In this document: positions 32,943 to 40,478 of the stretch, one piece after another
Layout: the number at the start of each line of letters is the position of its first letter
How positions within the stretch are numbered: the first letter of the stretch is position 1
Source of the DNA: JARYGU01 sp033795365
GTDB taxonomy: Bacteria; Pseudomonadota; Alphaproteobacteria; Rhizobiales; Rhizobiaceae
Reading direction: 5' to 3'
DNA length: 64,000 bases
NCBI GenBank assembly: GCA_033795365.1
Contig: JARYGU010000016.1
Location: 74,759-138,758 of the forward strand
Translations under genes and position numbers: made by a program
Notes under the pieces: generated by a model
Database searches by the model: none
Seen by the model: only the letters and a program-made list of their open reading frames with translations
What the model was told of the DNA's origin: nothing

Positions 32943-33404
32943 ATGAATATGCATGCCCCCGTCGGCGCTGCCGACAGAACTCTTTTGCCGCGCGGCCTCA
33001 TTGCTAGAAGACCGGCGCGCACCTACCGCTTCCGGATGGGAAGCCCGGTCCTCAGCGGCGGCGAGGTCTGGGTCGTCATCGATCGGCAGCGCAGCTTCGC
33101 AGGACGCGAACTCTACACAATTTTCCGGCCAAGGGATGACCGGCCTTTCCGCATGGTCCTGGGATCCTTCCTGGAGCCGGCACCGGTGCGGATGCGTCCC
33201 GGCGATCTTCGGCGCCTGTTGAGCATCGCTATCGAATTAAAGGGGCCGGACGAATGGTATCTCGACGACAGACCCATGACGCCCGCAGAGCGCGCAGCGC
33301 GGCCCGGCCTGATGGCGCGATGGTCTTCAATGCTGGCCGATGCCTTTCGCCGAGGTCTCCATGAAATCGAAAGTTCGCCGCTCAGTATTGCTCCTGCTGT
33401 TTGA
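32943..33404 (+). CDS. Protein of unknown function under the divergent switch
   Basis: 153 residues from ATG 32943, with GAGGAG 6 bp upstream. The basic N-terminus (RRPARTYRFRMG) is followed by a strand-rich core (GEVWVVIDRQRSFAGRELYT, FRPRDDRPFRMVLGSFLEP) and a helical C-terminus. No family recognised. Its promoter region contains the repressor operators, so it is likely the first gene released when the HTH repressor is lost. The HNH nuclease gene starts 44 nt before its end. Confidence 0.6.
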   Translation: MNMHAPVGAADRTLLPRGLIARRPARTYRFRMGSPVLSGGEVWVVIDRQRSFAGRELYTIFRPRDDRPFRMVLGSFLEPAPVRMRPGDLRRLLSIAIELKGPDEWYLDDRPMTPAERAARPGLMARWSSMLADAFRRGLHEIESSPLSIAPAV

Positions 33405-33660
33405 GCGCCAAGATGGCCTTTGCTGCTACTGCGGTCGACCGGTCATCATCACCGGTGATTTCAGGCTCCAGCAGCGGCCTGACGCGGCAACGGTCGAGCA
33501 CCTTCGCCGGCGGGCGGAGGGTGGCAAGAACAACACGGACAATCTGGCCTGCGCATGCCGGCGCTGCAATCAGGAGCGCGGCGCCATGGACTGGTTGGCA
33601 TATACGACGTTTCGGCGCGGTGAGTTCATTGAGTTCATGGCGGTCATGGATCGCCGATAG
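33361..33660 (+). CDS. HNH endonuclease
   Basis: 99 residues from ATG 33361 (ATG 33340 also possible). It has the zinc-binding CCYCG and CACRRC pairs and the HNH core ATVEHLRRRAEGGKNNTDNL ending CNQERG. The His of VEHL, the central Asn and the final N/H position fit a nicking or cleaving domain. In cos-type phages and some satellites an HNH protein beside the terminase helps cut DNA for packaging. Here it is 6.7 kb away from the small terminase on a linear map, but both would be closer in an excised circle. Confidence 0.85.
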   Translation: MKSKVRRSVLLLLFERQDGLCCYCGRPVIITGDFRLQQRPDAATVEHLRRRAEGGKNNTDNLACACRRCNQERGAMDWLAYTTFRRGEFIEFMAVMDRR

Positions 33661-33874
33661 TTTCCCGCCAGCCGATTCCGCATGTTTCCGGCTGGCCTCT
33701 TGCCCTTGCGCGCCTACGGGCAGCGCGGGGTCTTTTATTTCGCTGCGGCACCACCGGGCAATCCGGCCCGAAGCAGCGTACGGCCAGCGCGGCACCACCG
33801 TCTATGACGCGCGCTGGCTGTTTGACTGCGTGCCTTACGGATCGGCCCATTAGTGAAACTGGCTATAATCTGGC

Positions 33875-33910
33875 TAAAAAAATTATAGCCAGTCCTGGGG
33901 GAACTGGCTA
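33875..33910 (-). terminator. Intrinsic terminator of tRNA-Pro, supplied by the element
   Basis: Read on the reverse strand, AGCCAGT pairs with ACTGGCT around a short loop and is followed by ATAATTTTTTT. It begins about 16 bp past the CCA end of tRNA-Pro. The arms contain the TGGCTA unit, so the same sequence may also act as integrase arm sites (a perfect 12-bp inverted repeat ACTGGCTATAAT/ATTATAGCCAGT lies at 33858-33893). Confidence 0.65.
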
Positions 33911-33925
33911 ACCTTTTGATTTTTT

Positions 33926-34002
<77 letters not shown>

Positions 34003-34157
34003 AACCGCGAGAAGCCCTATATTCTCGGCGCTTGAAGCGCAAGCCTTAAAATCGCTCGTCGGGACGAAAAGGAATAAACGGCGTGGAAAAACGTCATGCG
34101 GAACAGCACCATACCCGATGATGCGAGCGCGCTCCGCGCCTGCCGCAGGCGGCGGCC

Positions 34158-35039
34158 TCAATTCAGGGTGCTCTCGACGGTCACGGTGACCGGTTCGAAT
34201 CCGGCCCGCCGCTTCCAGGTCAGAAGCCCGGTTCCCCCCTGCTCCAGGCCGCCGTACCAGATCGCCCTGACTTTCGAGGATGCGGGCTCGTCGCCGCGCA
34301 GAAGCCAGCAGGCGACGTGATAGTGCAGGAGGAGCATGATGTTGCTCTTCAGAAAACTTCTGTGCCCCATGATATCGAGATAATGGACCACATTCCCGCA
34401 ACGCTGGATCTTGATGTAGCCGACGAGCCGTTCGTCGCTCTCCAGTCTGCCGTTCAGATGTCCGGGCTCCGGTAGAAAGGCGCCCCACCACATCGTCCAA
34501 TGGGTCGGATATCTCGGCACCGGAACAGGCCTTGCCACCTCGGCGGGCGGCGATATGTCCGACGGCTTGAGGAACCAGAAGGCGAGGACCGGTCCGCAAC
34601 TGCGCAGCATCATCGACGTCTTTACCGCGTGCACGTCGAAGACATAGTTCGGCAAGGCGAACCTCTTGGCGACCAGGCCCGACCGTTGCGCCTTGCGGAT
34701 CTTGTAGAGATTGCTCGAGGAGCGCTCCTTCAGGAGCCTGTGCAGGCCTTCGGGATCTCCGCATTTCTCAAGGTCCAGCATCATCGCGACCGGACGAAGG
34801 GCGGTGTTTTCATGTTCGCCCCCCTGGAAGCGGATATCGTAGCGCCTGGCTACGCACAGCGTGCGCCTGAAGACATGCTCGACCTCCCGGGCGTCCGGTC
34901 GCGAACAGTCCAGATCCAGGGTTATATGGTGAAACGGCTTCTTCCAGGCGCAGCCGCGGCTATATCGGCGCAATAAAACCAGTGACGGTTCCACGCCGCG
35001 ATAATAACCGCTCATCAGATAGCTTGAAAAGCTCTTCAA
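34158..35039 (-). CDS. Acyltransferase-like protein (GNAT/FemAB-like, tentative)
   Basis: 293 residues. The N-terminal half has an unassigned segment (HHITLDLDCSRPDAREVEHV). The middle SSNLYKIRKAQRSGLVAKRF and the end AIWYGGLEQGGTGLLTWKRR then AGFEPV resemble FemAB/GNAT-type acyltransferases, which often end with a similar 'GLL.WKR..GF.P' pattern. The match is by eye and weak. It lies just across the element from the polysaccharide cluster, so before integration it would have been about 0.3 kb from the GlsB gene and may modify the same polysaccharide (inference). Confidence 0.5.
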   Translation of the reverse strand: MKSFSSYLMSGYYRGVEPSLVLLRRYSRGCAWKKPFHHITLDLDCSRPDAREVEHVFRRTLCVARRYDIRFQGGEHENTALRPVAMMLDLEKCGDPEGLHRLLKERSSSNLYKIRKAQRSGLVAKRFALPNYVFDVHAVKTSMMLRSCGPVLAFWFLKPSDISPPAEVARPVPVPRYPTHWTMWWGAFLPEPGHLNGRLESDERLVGYIKIQRCGNVVHYLDIMGHRSFLKSNIMLLLHYHVACWLLRGDEPASSKVRAIWYGGLEQGGTGLLTWKRRAGFEPVTVTVESTLN

Positions 35040-35365
35040 CTCGCCCTCAAACGGTCAAGGGCAACGCAATACTGGTCCCGCCTCAAGTACAATCCTGATA
35101 CAACAGTAAGTCACGCGCGAAGACGTGACCACATTATTTTCAGCGAAACCACAGAGAAGATCAGAAATACTACGAAAGGTATGCAGCTCAAGACAATACA
35201 ACCGCATCACCGGAAGCGGCATCCGGGACAAAGCCACCGATGTTGCGAAATTTGAAAGCGCGTCGCGATCTTTCAGCTTCGCTCCACGCTTTAAGTCTTT
35301 GCTTCATGCATGTCGTCATCGCAAAACCGCGGCACACTTTGGCGCGACATGCTTTAACTCAGGAC
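35040..35365. other. 326-bp intergenic region without a recognised gene
   Basis: Lies between the MerR-type gene and the acyltransferase-like gene, both on the reverse strand. No convincing coding frame with a ribosome-binding site, no tRNA and no strong terminator were seen. It presumably holds the promoter of the acyltransferase-like gene. Confidence 0.5.
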
Positions 35366-35893
35366 TTATCGCACCTGATCGAGCAGGCGCTTGCATTCCA
35401 GAAGATCGTAGAGCGCCTCCTGAAGCAGGGCGCGATCCTCTTTCCCGACGCTGGTTTTTCCGACCGAGATTTCGGGCGCTTCGTCCCCGCCGCCGACGAA
35501 GCTGAAGAAACGGCGGCTTGCCGGCGGCTTGGCGCGCCCGACGATCTGGTCCTCGTCGCTCATGCGCGGACCCGGCGGCTCCTCGTGGCTTGCGGCTGCA
35601 AGCGCCTCCACCGTGGCGAGGTCGCCGCTCGCGATGGCGGCGACGAATTTGTTGCCGTTGACCTTCAGGAGCTTCTGGACGCCCTTGATCGTATAGCCGT
35701 GGTCATAGAGCAGGTGGCGGATGCCCTTCAGGAGGTCGACGTCTTCCGGCCGATAGTAGCGTCGGCCGCCGCCGCGCTTCATGGGCTTGATCTGAGAAAA
35801 CCGGGTTTCCCAGAACCGAAGCACATGCTGCGGAAGATCGAGATCGTCTGCAACTTCGCTGATGGTGCGAAAAGCGTCGGGACTTTTCTCCAT
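35366..35893 (-). CDS. MerR-family transcriptional regulator next to ihfA
   Basis: 175 residues. The N-terminal MerR HTH reads FRTISEVADDLDLPQHVLRF then WETRFSQIKPMKRGGGRRYY and LLYDHGYTIKGVQKLLKVNG. It is the variant with the FWE/RRYYR core found beside ihfA across alphaproteobacteria. The C-terminal half is low-complexity plus a helix (EDRALLQEALYDLLECKRLL) and has no metal-binding Cys cluster. Target genes unknown; the place downstream of plsX-fabH-ihfA is conserved. Confidence 0.92.
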   Translation of the reverse strand: MEKSPDAFRTISEVADDLDLPQHVLRFWETRFSQIKPMKRGGGRRYYRPEDVDLLKGIRHLLYDHGYTIKGVQKLLKVNGNKFVAAIASGDLATVEALAAASHEEPPGPRMSDEDQIVGRAKPPASRRFFSFVGGGDEAPEISVGKTSVGKEDRALLQEALYDLLECKRLLDQVR

Positions 35894-36020
35894 GAAAGCC
35901 TCCCCGTCATAGCCGGCCGTATTGGGTTACGGTCCGAATCGTATGCATTTCAGCGGGTTATTGAGGCTTATTCAAGTTCCAATTCGGAAACTTGGGCATT
36001 CATGAACCGGTTTTTTCGGC

Positions 36021-36359
36021 TTATGAGGCCGGAGATTGCGGCTTCTGCTTCGTCTTGCGCGCGATATGGGCCTTCAGGACGCGCTGCTTCAGCACGTTCG
36101 ACGCCTTGAACGTCATCACCCGGCGGGGCGAGATCGGCACTTCCTCGCCGGTCTTGGGATTGCGGCCGATCCGCTCGTTCTTGTCGCGGACCTGGAATGT
36201 GGCGAAGGACGACAATTTCACGCTCTCGCCGCGCACGATCGCGTTGCAGATCTCGTCGATCACCGTTTCCACCAACTCGGCCGATTCCGTGCGCGACAGG
36301 CCGACCTTGCGAAAAACCGATTCGGCCAAATCTGCGCGTGTCACCGTCTTGCCGCTCAT
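36021..36359 (-). CDS. ihfA: Integration host factor subunit alpha
   Basis: 112 residues. It has the DNABII signature (VKLSSFATFQVRDKNERIGR, NPKTGEEVPISPRRVMTFKA) with the DNA-intercalating Pro in RNPKTGE. The C-terminal tail (ARKTKQKPQSPAS) is slightly longer than in E. coli. IHF bends DNA and assists recombination, including excision and integration by lambda-type integrases, so it could act on the neighbouring element. It lies between fabH and merR. Confidence 0.97.
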   Translation of the reverse strand: MSGKTVTRADLAESVFRKVGLSRTESAELVETVIDEICNAIVRGESVKLSSFATFQVRDKNERIGRNPKTGEEVPISPRRVMTFKASNVLKQRVLKAHIARKTKQKPQSPAS

Positions 36360-36467
36360 CTTCCCCCACCGATTTCGTATTGAAAACGCATAATTAGAGC
36401 CAAAGACTATTGCCCTTGCCCGTAGTGGTCAAGCTCTCAAGGTCAGCTTTACGGTAAGTCCCGTATT

Positions 36468-37445
36468 CTACCAGCGAAGGAGCACCGCGCCCCAGGTGAA
36501 CCCGCCGCCCATCGCTTCGAGCAGAACGAGGTCGCCCTGCTTGATGCGCCCGTCGCTCGCCGCCGCCGCAAGCGCCAGCGGAATGGAGGCCGCCGACGTA
36601 TTGCCGTGCAGGTCGACGGTGATCACCACCTTCTCCGGCGGAATGCCGAGCTTCTTCGCCGAGCCGTCGATGATGCGCTTGTTCGCCTGATGCGGAACCA
36701 TCCAGTCGAGGTCGTCCGCCGAAAGGCTGGTCGCGTCGAAAGCCGCCTCGATCACGTCGGTGATCATGCCGACGGCGTGCTTGAAGACCTCCCGGCCCTC
36801 CATGCGCAGATGGCCGACGGTACCCGTCGACGACGGCCCGCCATCCACATAGAGCTTGTCGCGATGGGCGCCGTCGGAGCGCAGCTGCGCGGTCAGCACG
36901 CCGCGGTCGGCGGTCGTCCCCTCGCCCTGCGCCGCTTCGAGCACGATCGCGCCGGCGCCGTCGCCGAAGAGGACGCAGGTCGTCCTGTCCGTCCAGTCCA
37001 GGATACGCGAAAAAGTCTCCGAACCGATGACGAGCGCGCGGCGCGCCAGTCCGCCGCGGATATAGGCGTCGGCAGTCGTCACGGCATAGACGAAGCCCGA
37101 ACAGACGGCCTGCACGTCGAAGGCGAAGCCGTGATGCATGCCAAGCCGGTTCTGGATATCGACCGCCACGGCGGGAAAGGTGTTGTCGGGCGTCGATGTC
37201 GCGACGATGACGAGATCGATGTCGGCGCCCGTGAGCCCGGCCTTTTCGAGCGCCGCGCGCGCTGCGGCCTCGCCGAGCGACACCGTGGTCTCGCCTTCGC
37301 CCGCGATATAGCGCTGGCGGATGCCGGTACGCTGCACGATCCATTCGTCGGACGTGTCGACCATGCTTTCAAGTTCACGATTGGTGAGCACCCGCTTCGG
37401 AAGTGCTGCCCCGAAACCGCGAACCACTGAACGGATCATTTTCAT
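36468..37445 (-). CDS. fabH: 3-oxoacyl-ACP synthase III
   Basis: 325 residues. It starts fatty acid synthesis by condensing acetyl-CoA with malonyl-ACP. The catalytic triad is visible: Cys115 (QAVCSGFVYA), His252 (MVPHQANKRI) and Asn282 (HGNTSAASIPLA). The start codon overlaps the plsX stop by one base, so the two are co-translated. Order plsX-fabH-ihfA-merR is the conserved alphaproteobacterial block. Confidence 0.98.
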   Translation of the reverse strand: MKMIRSVVRGFGAALPKRVLTNRELESMVDTSDEWIVQRTGIRQRYIAGEGETTVSLGEAAARAALEKAGLTGADIDLVIVATSTPDNTFPAVAVDIQNRLGMHHGFAFDVQAVCSGFVYAVTTADAYIRGGLARRALVIGSETFSRILDWTDRTTCVLFGDGAGAIVLEAAQGEGTTADRGVLTAQLRSDGAHRDKLYVDGGPSSTGTVGHLRMEGREVFKHAVGMITDVIEAAFDATSLSADDLDWMVPHQANKRIIDGSAKKLGIPPEKVVITVDLHGNTSAASIPLALAAAASDGRIKQGDLVLLEAMGGGFTWGAVLLRW

Positions 37446-38503
37446 TATACCCCGTCGCTCATGCTGTCGGCCACGTCCTTGGCGGGACGGTCGGCATGAT
37501 ATTTCTGCAGATCTTTTTCTATCTTTTCTCTCAACCCGTTGCGGGCCATGTCATATCCCACGTCCACGGCGGCGGCGAAACCTTCGGCATCCGTACCGCC
37601 ATGGCTCTTGATGACAATGCCGTTCAGGCCGAGGAACACGCCGCCGTTGACCTTGCGCGGGTCCATCTTGTCCCGCACGCGGTCAAAAGCGCTCTTGGCC
37701 AGGATGTAGCCGAGCCTTGCAAGCCAGGTCCGCGACATGGCCGCGCGCAGATATTCCGCGATCTGCCGCGCCGTGCCTTCTGCGGCCTTCAAGGCGATGT
37801 TGCCCGAAAACCCTTCCGTCACCACGACGTCGACCGTGCCGCGGCCGATGTCGTCGCCTTCCACGAAGCCATAATAGTCAATCGTGTCAAAATTAGCTTC
37901 GCGGATGAGCTGTCCGGCAGCCTTCACCTCTTCCTGACCCTTGATTTCCTCGACGCCGACATTCAAGAGGCCGAGCGTCGGCCGGTCGATCTCGAAGAGC
38001 GCGCGCGCCATCGCGCCGCCCATCAGCGCGAAGTCGAAAAGCTGGTTCGCATCCGCGCCGATCGTGGCGCCGACGTCGAGCACGATGCTCTCGCCCTTCA
38101 GCGTCGGCCATATGCCCGCGATGGCGGGCCGCTCGATATTCGCCATCATGCGCAGGCAGAATTTCGACATCGCCATCAGCGCGCCGGTATTGCCGGCCGA
38201 AACGGCCACGTCCGCCTCGCCCTTGGCAACGGCGTCGAGAGCCATCCACATGGACGACTTTCCCCGCCCGCGCCGCAGCGCCTGGCTCGGCTTCTCGTCC
38301 ATGCCGATCGCGACTTCGCAATGATGGAAGGTGCTCGCCGCCTTGAGCTTGGGATATTTGTCCAGAATGGCGGCACATTCGGATTCCACGCCGAAGAGTA
38401 TGAAGCGGGTATCGGGGTGACGCTCAAGCGCCTTCGCCGCGCCAGGGATGGCGACTGTCGGGCCGAAATCGCCACCCATGACATCAATGGAAATTCTGAC
38501 CAC
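37445..38503 (-). CDS. plsX: Phosphate acyltransferase PlsX
   Basis: 352 residues from GTG 38503. The N-terminal VRISIDVMGGDFGPTVAIPG is diagnostic. It makes acyl-phosphate from acyl-ACP for phospholipid synthesis at the membrane surface. Further family motifs are VSAGNTGALMAMSKF and EGFSGNIALKAAEGTA. It follows the DUF177 gene with a 109-bp gap. The small rpmF gene often found before plsX is not present here. Confidence 0.98.
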   Translation of the reverse strand: MVRISIDVMGGDFGPTVAIPGAAKALERHPDTRFILFGVESECAAILDKYPKLKAASTFHHCEVAIGMDEKPSQALRRGRGKSSMWMALDAVAKGEADVAVSAGNTGALMAMSKFCLRMMANIERPAIAGIWPTLKGESIVLDVGATIGADANQLFDFALMGGAMARALFEIDRPTLGLLNVGVEEIKGQEEVKAAGQLIREANFDTIDYYGFVEGDDIGRGTVDVVVTEGFSGNIALKAAEGTARQIAEYLRAAMSRTWLARLGYILAKSAFDRVRDKMDPRKVNGGVFLGLNGIVIKSHGGTDAEGFAAAVDVGYDMARNGLREKIEKDLQKYHADRPAKDVADSMSDGV

Positions 38504-38612
38504 GCGTGCTTTGTCCTTGTTTTCCAGCCCGGAGTCCCGAGGCGGGAATTCCGGTCAAAATACCCCTTTTCATCGGGGTGACAACTGAATTGTAGGCGCC
38601 ATTCGGAACCGT

Positions 38613-39164
38613 TCAGTCTTTTTTCCAGTCCTTGAGGACGGCGAAGGGCGAAGGCTTTCGCTCGTCCTTCTCCGTGCTCTCGACATGTCCTGCAAAGGCC
38701 ACGCCGGGTTTGCGGGGATAGGGATCGATCGCCAGCGCGGCATGTTCCGCCGCCACCTCGCCGGCATCGATCGCATCGCCGGAAAACACGTCCGGCGCAT
38801 CCGGGCCTTCGGGATCGAGGAACATCTCGCCGTCCTCTCCGGTATAGATCCTCGCCAGCTTGGAGCCCTCGGGAACGAAGACCGCATCGATGGGCTCGTC
38901 GATCTTCGTCTTGACCGGTTCCAGCGTCACCACGCAGGACTGCACGATATTCGCCATCACCCGTCCCTTGATCCTGACCCCGTCCTTCTTCCAGCGGTTG
39001 ACCTGCAGTTGCGCCGAAAAGGCATCGACGGACAGCACGTTCCAGAGCCGGGCGAGCCCCGCACGCTCCTCTTCGTCGGCGGCAAGGCGCACCTCCACCG
39101 GATTGGCGGAGATGTGTCCGATCTTCACGGGGTAGGAAAACGGAATGTCCTGGTTCTTCTTCAT
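38613..39164 (-). CDS. DUF177/YceD-family protein
   Basis: 183 residues with the DUF177 core RWKKDGVRIKGRVMANIVQS then CVVTLEPVKTKIDEPIDAVF and an acidic C-terminal part (DGEMFLDPEGPDAPDVFSGD). Members are linked to 23S rRNA or ribosome assembly and usually stand before rpmF-plsX. Here it precedes plsX directly. It is 33 bp from the upstream chaperone gene and probably in the same operon. Confidence 0.9.
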   Translation of the reverse strand: MKKNQDIPFSYPVKIGHISANPVEVRLAADEEERAGLARLWNVLSVDAFSAQLQVNRWKKDGVRIKGRVMANIVQSCVVTLEPVKTKIDEPIDAVFVPEGSKLARIYTGEDGEMFLDPEGPDAPDVFSGDAIDAGEVAAEHAALAIDPYPRKPGVAFAGHVESTEKDERKPSPFAVLKDWKKD

Positions 39165-39197
39165 CTTACTCGTTCCTTTTCCGGCGCGGCCGCTCCG

Positions 39198-39749
39198 TCA
39201 GGCAAAAGCCCCGGACGGCGGCGGAAACGGCAGCGTCCCGGACGATACGTCGTCCTCGCCGCGGGCCGCCATATAGGCCTCGGCCTCGAACAGATAATCG
39301 GCAAGCCCCTCCATCGAGGGCGCCTTCCCGTCTGCCGAAGGGTGGAAATTGCGGGCGAGCGCGGCGGCAAGCGCCGGCCGGTCGGCGGCATCCAGGGCCT
39401 GCGCGTAGGACTGGAGGCGGCCGTAGAACATGCCGGCGAGCTTCTTCATCCGCTTCGGCACGCTAACATCGCCGACGCCGAGCTCGCGAATCGAATGGTC
39501 CACGTCCTCGAAAAACGCATCGACGATCTCCTGGGCGATCTCCTGGCCGGAGACGCCCGACGACCGGGTGCGCCGGAAATAAAGGATGAGCACCGCCGAA
39601 AGCATCTCGAAGCGGCCCATCACCGTGTCCGGAACATCAAGCGCTTCATAGAGATAGGGCTCCCTGGCGGCCGCCGTAAGGGACGCGTATTGCTTCTCGA
39701 CGATGCGCTGATTGCCGTTTTTTTTCCTGAACAGACCGAAAATCATCAT
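39198..39749 (-). CDS. Ubiquinol-cytochrome c (CBP3-type) chaperone
   Basis: 183 residues from ATG 39749 (the next codon is also ATG). The N-terminal FGLFRKKNGNQRIVEKQYAS and the core YLYEALDVPDTVMGRFEMLS, ELGVGDVSVPKRMKKLAGMF, YGRLQSYAQALDA match the Ubiq_cyt_C_chap family, which helps cytochrome b enter the bc1 complex. An AT-rich promoter region separates it from the divergent lipoprotein gene. Confidence 0.92.
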   Translation of the reverse strand: MMIFGLFRKKNGNQRIVEKQYASLTAAAREPYLYEALDVPDTVMGRFEMLSAVLILYFRRTRSSGVSGQEIAQEIVDAFFEDVDHSIRELGVGDVSVPKRMKKLAGMFYGRLQSYAQALDAADRPALAAALARNFHPSADGKAPSMEGLADYLFEAEAYMAARGEDDVSSGTLPFPPPSGAFA

Positions 39750-39877
39750 AAAGCCTAGTTTTGGCTGATTCAAAGTGCGGGTGCCGCGGTAAGTGTTGTT
39801 GCATGACAGCCGAAGCTGGTTTACCGAAGCAGGCACGAATTGCAATGGCTGCACGGCCTTAGATAGTTTCAAGGGGG

Positions 39878-40402
39878 ATGTCGTTGAAGAGACGGTATTT
39901 CAGAACTGACATGACTCTGTTGCGTAACACTGCCATTGCCGTCGCTCTTTCGACCATAGTGCTGACCGGTTGCCAGACCGGAGAGGTCCTCAATCAAGGC
40001 TACGTCGTCGATCAGGAGACATTGGCGCTGGCGCCGGTGGGCTCCTCGCGCGAGCAGGTCCTGCTCTCGCTCGGCTCGCCCTCCACCACGGCGACCTTCG
40101 ACAACGAGGTCTTCTACTATATTTCGCAGAAGCGCACGCGCCCGGTCGCCTTCATGAAGCCGCGGCTCGTCGAACAGAGCATCCTCGCCGTCTATTTCAA
40201 CGGCGAAGGCACCGTTGACCGGCTCGCCAACTACACGCTGCAGGACGGGGTTCCGTTCGACATGATCTCGCGCACCACGCCGACGGGCGGCGTCGAGCTC
40301 ACCTTCCTCGGCCAGCTCCTGAAGGGCGGCGCGAACCCGGCAGGCCTGATCCAGAACGCGATCGGCGGCCAGCAGGACCGCAACCAGGGTTACCGCCAGT
40401 AA
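39878..40402 (+). CDS. SmpA/BamE-type outer-membrane lipoprotein
   Basis: Up to 174 residues. ATG 39878 has AAGGGGG almost touching it, and ATG 39911 gives an ideal 21-residue signal peptide, so the start is uncertain. The lipobox VLTGC is followed by the OmlA/SmpA core VLNQGYVVDQETLALAPVGS, SREQVLLSLGSPSTTATFDN and EVFYYISQKRTRPVAFMKP. The family is a lipoprotein partner of the BamA outer-membrane assembly machine. It is closed by a strong terminator. Confidence 0.88.
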   Translation: MSLKRRYFRTDMTLLRNTAIAVALSTIVLTGCQTGEVLNQGYVVDQETLALAPVGSSREQVLLSLGSPSTTATFDNEVFYYISQKRTRPVAFMKPRLVEQSILAVYFNGEGTVDRLANYTLQDGVPFDMISRTTPTGGVELTFLGQLLKGGANPAGLIQNAIGGQQDRNQGYRQ

Positions 40403-40426
40403 AAGGCGACCGCCAGCTTACGGGAA

Positions 40427-40460
40427 AACCGCGGGATCCCTCCCGCGGTTTCTTCATTTT
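40427..40460. terminator. Bidirectional terminator between the lipoprotein gene and hppA
   Basis: A perfect 10-bp stem AACCGCGGGA/TCCCGCGGTT with a TCCC loop is followed by TCTTCATTTT on the plus strand and preceded by an A-run useful for the reverse strand. It lies between two convergent genes. Confidence 0.8.
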
Positions 40461-40478
40461 CAGGCATGTTCCGCGGCA

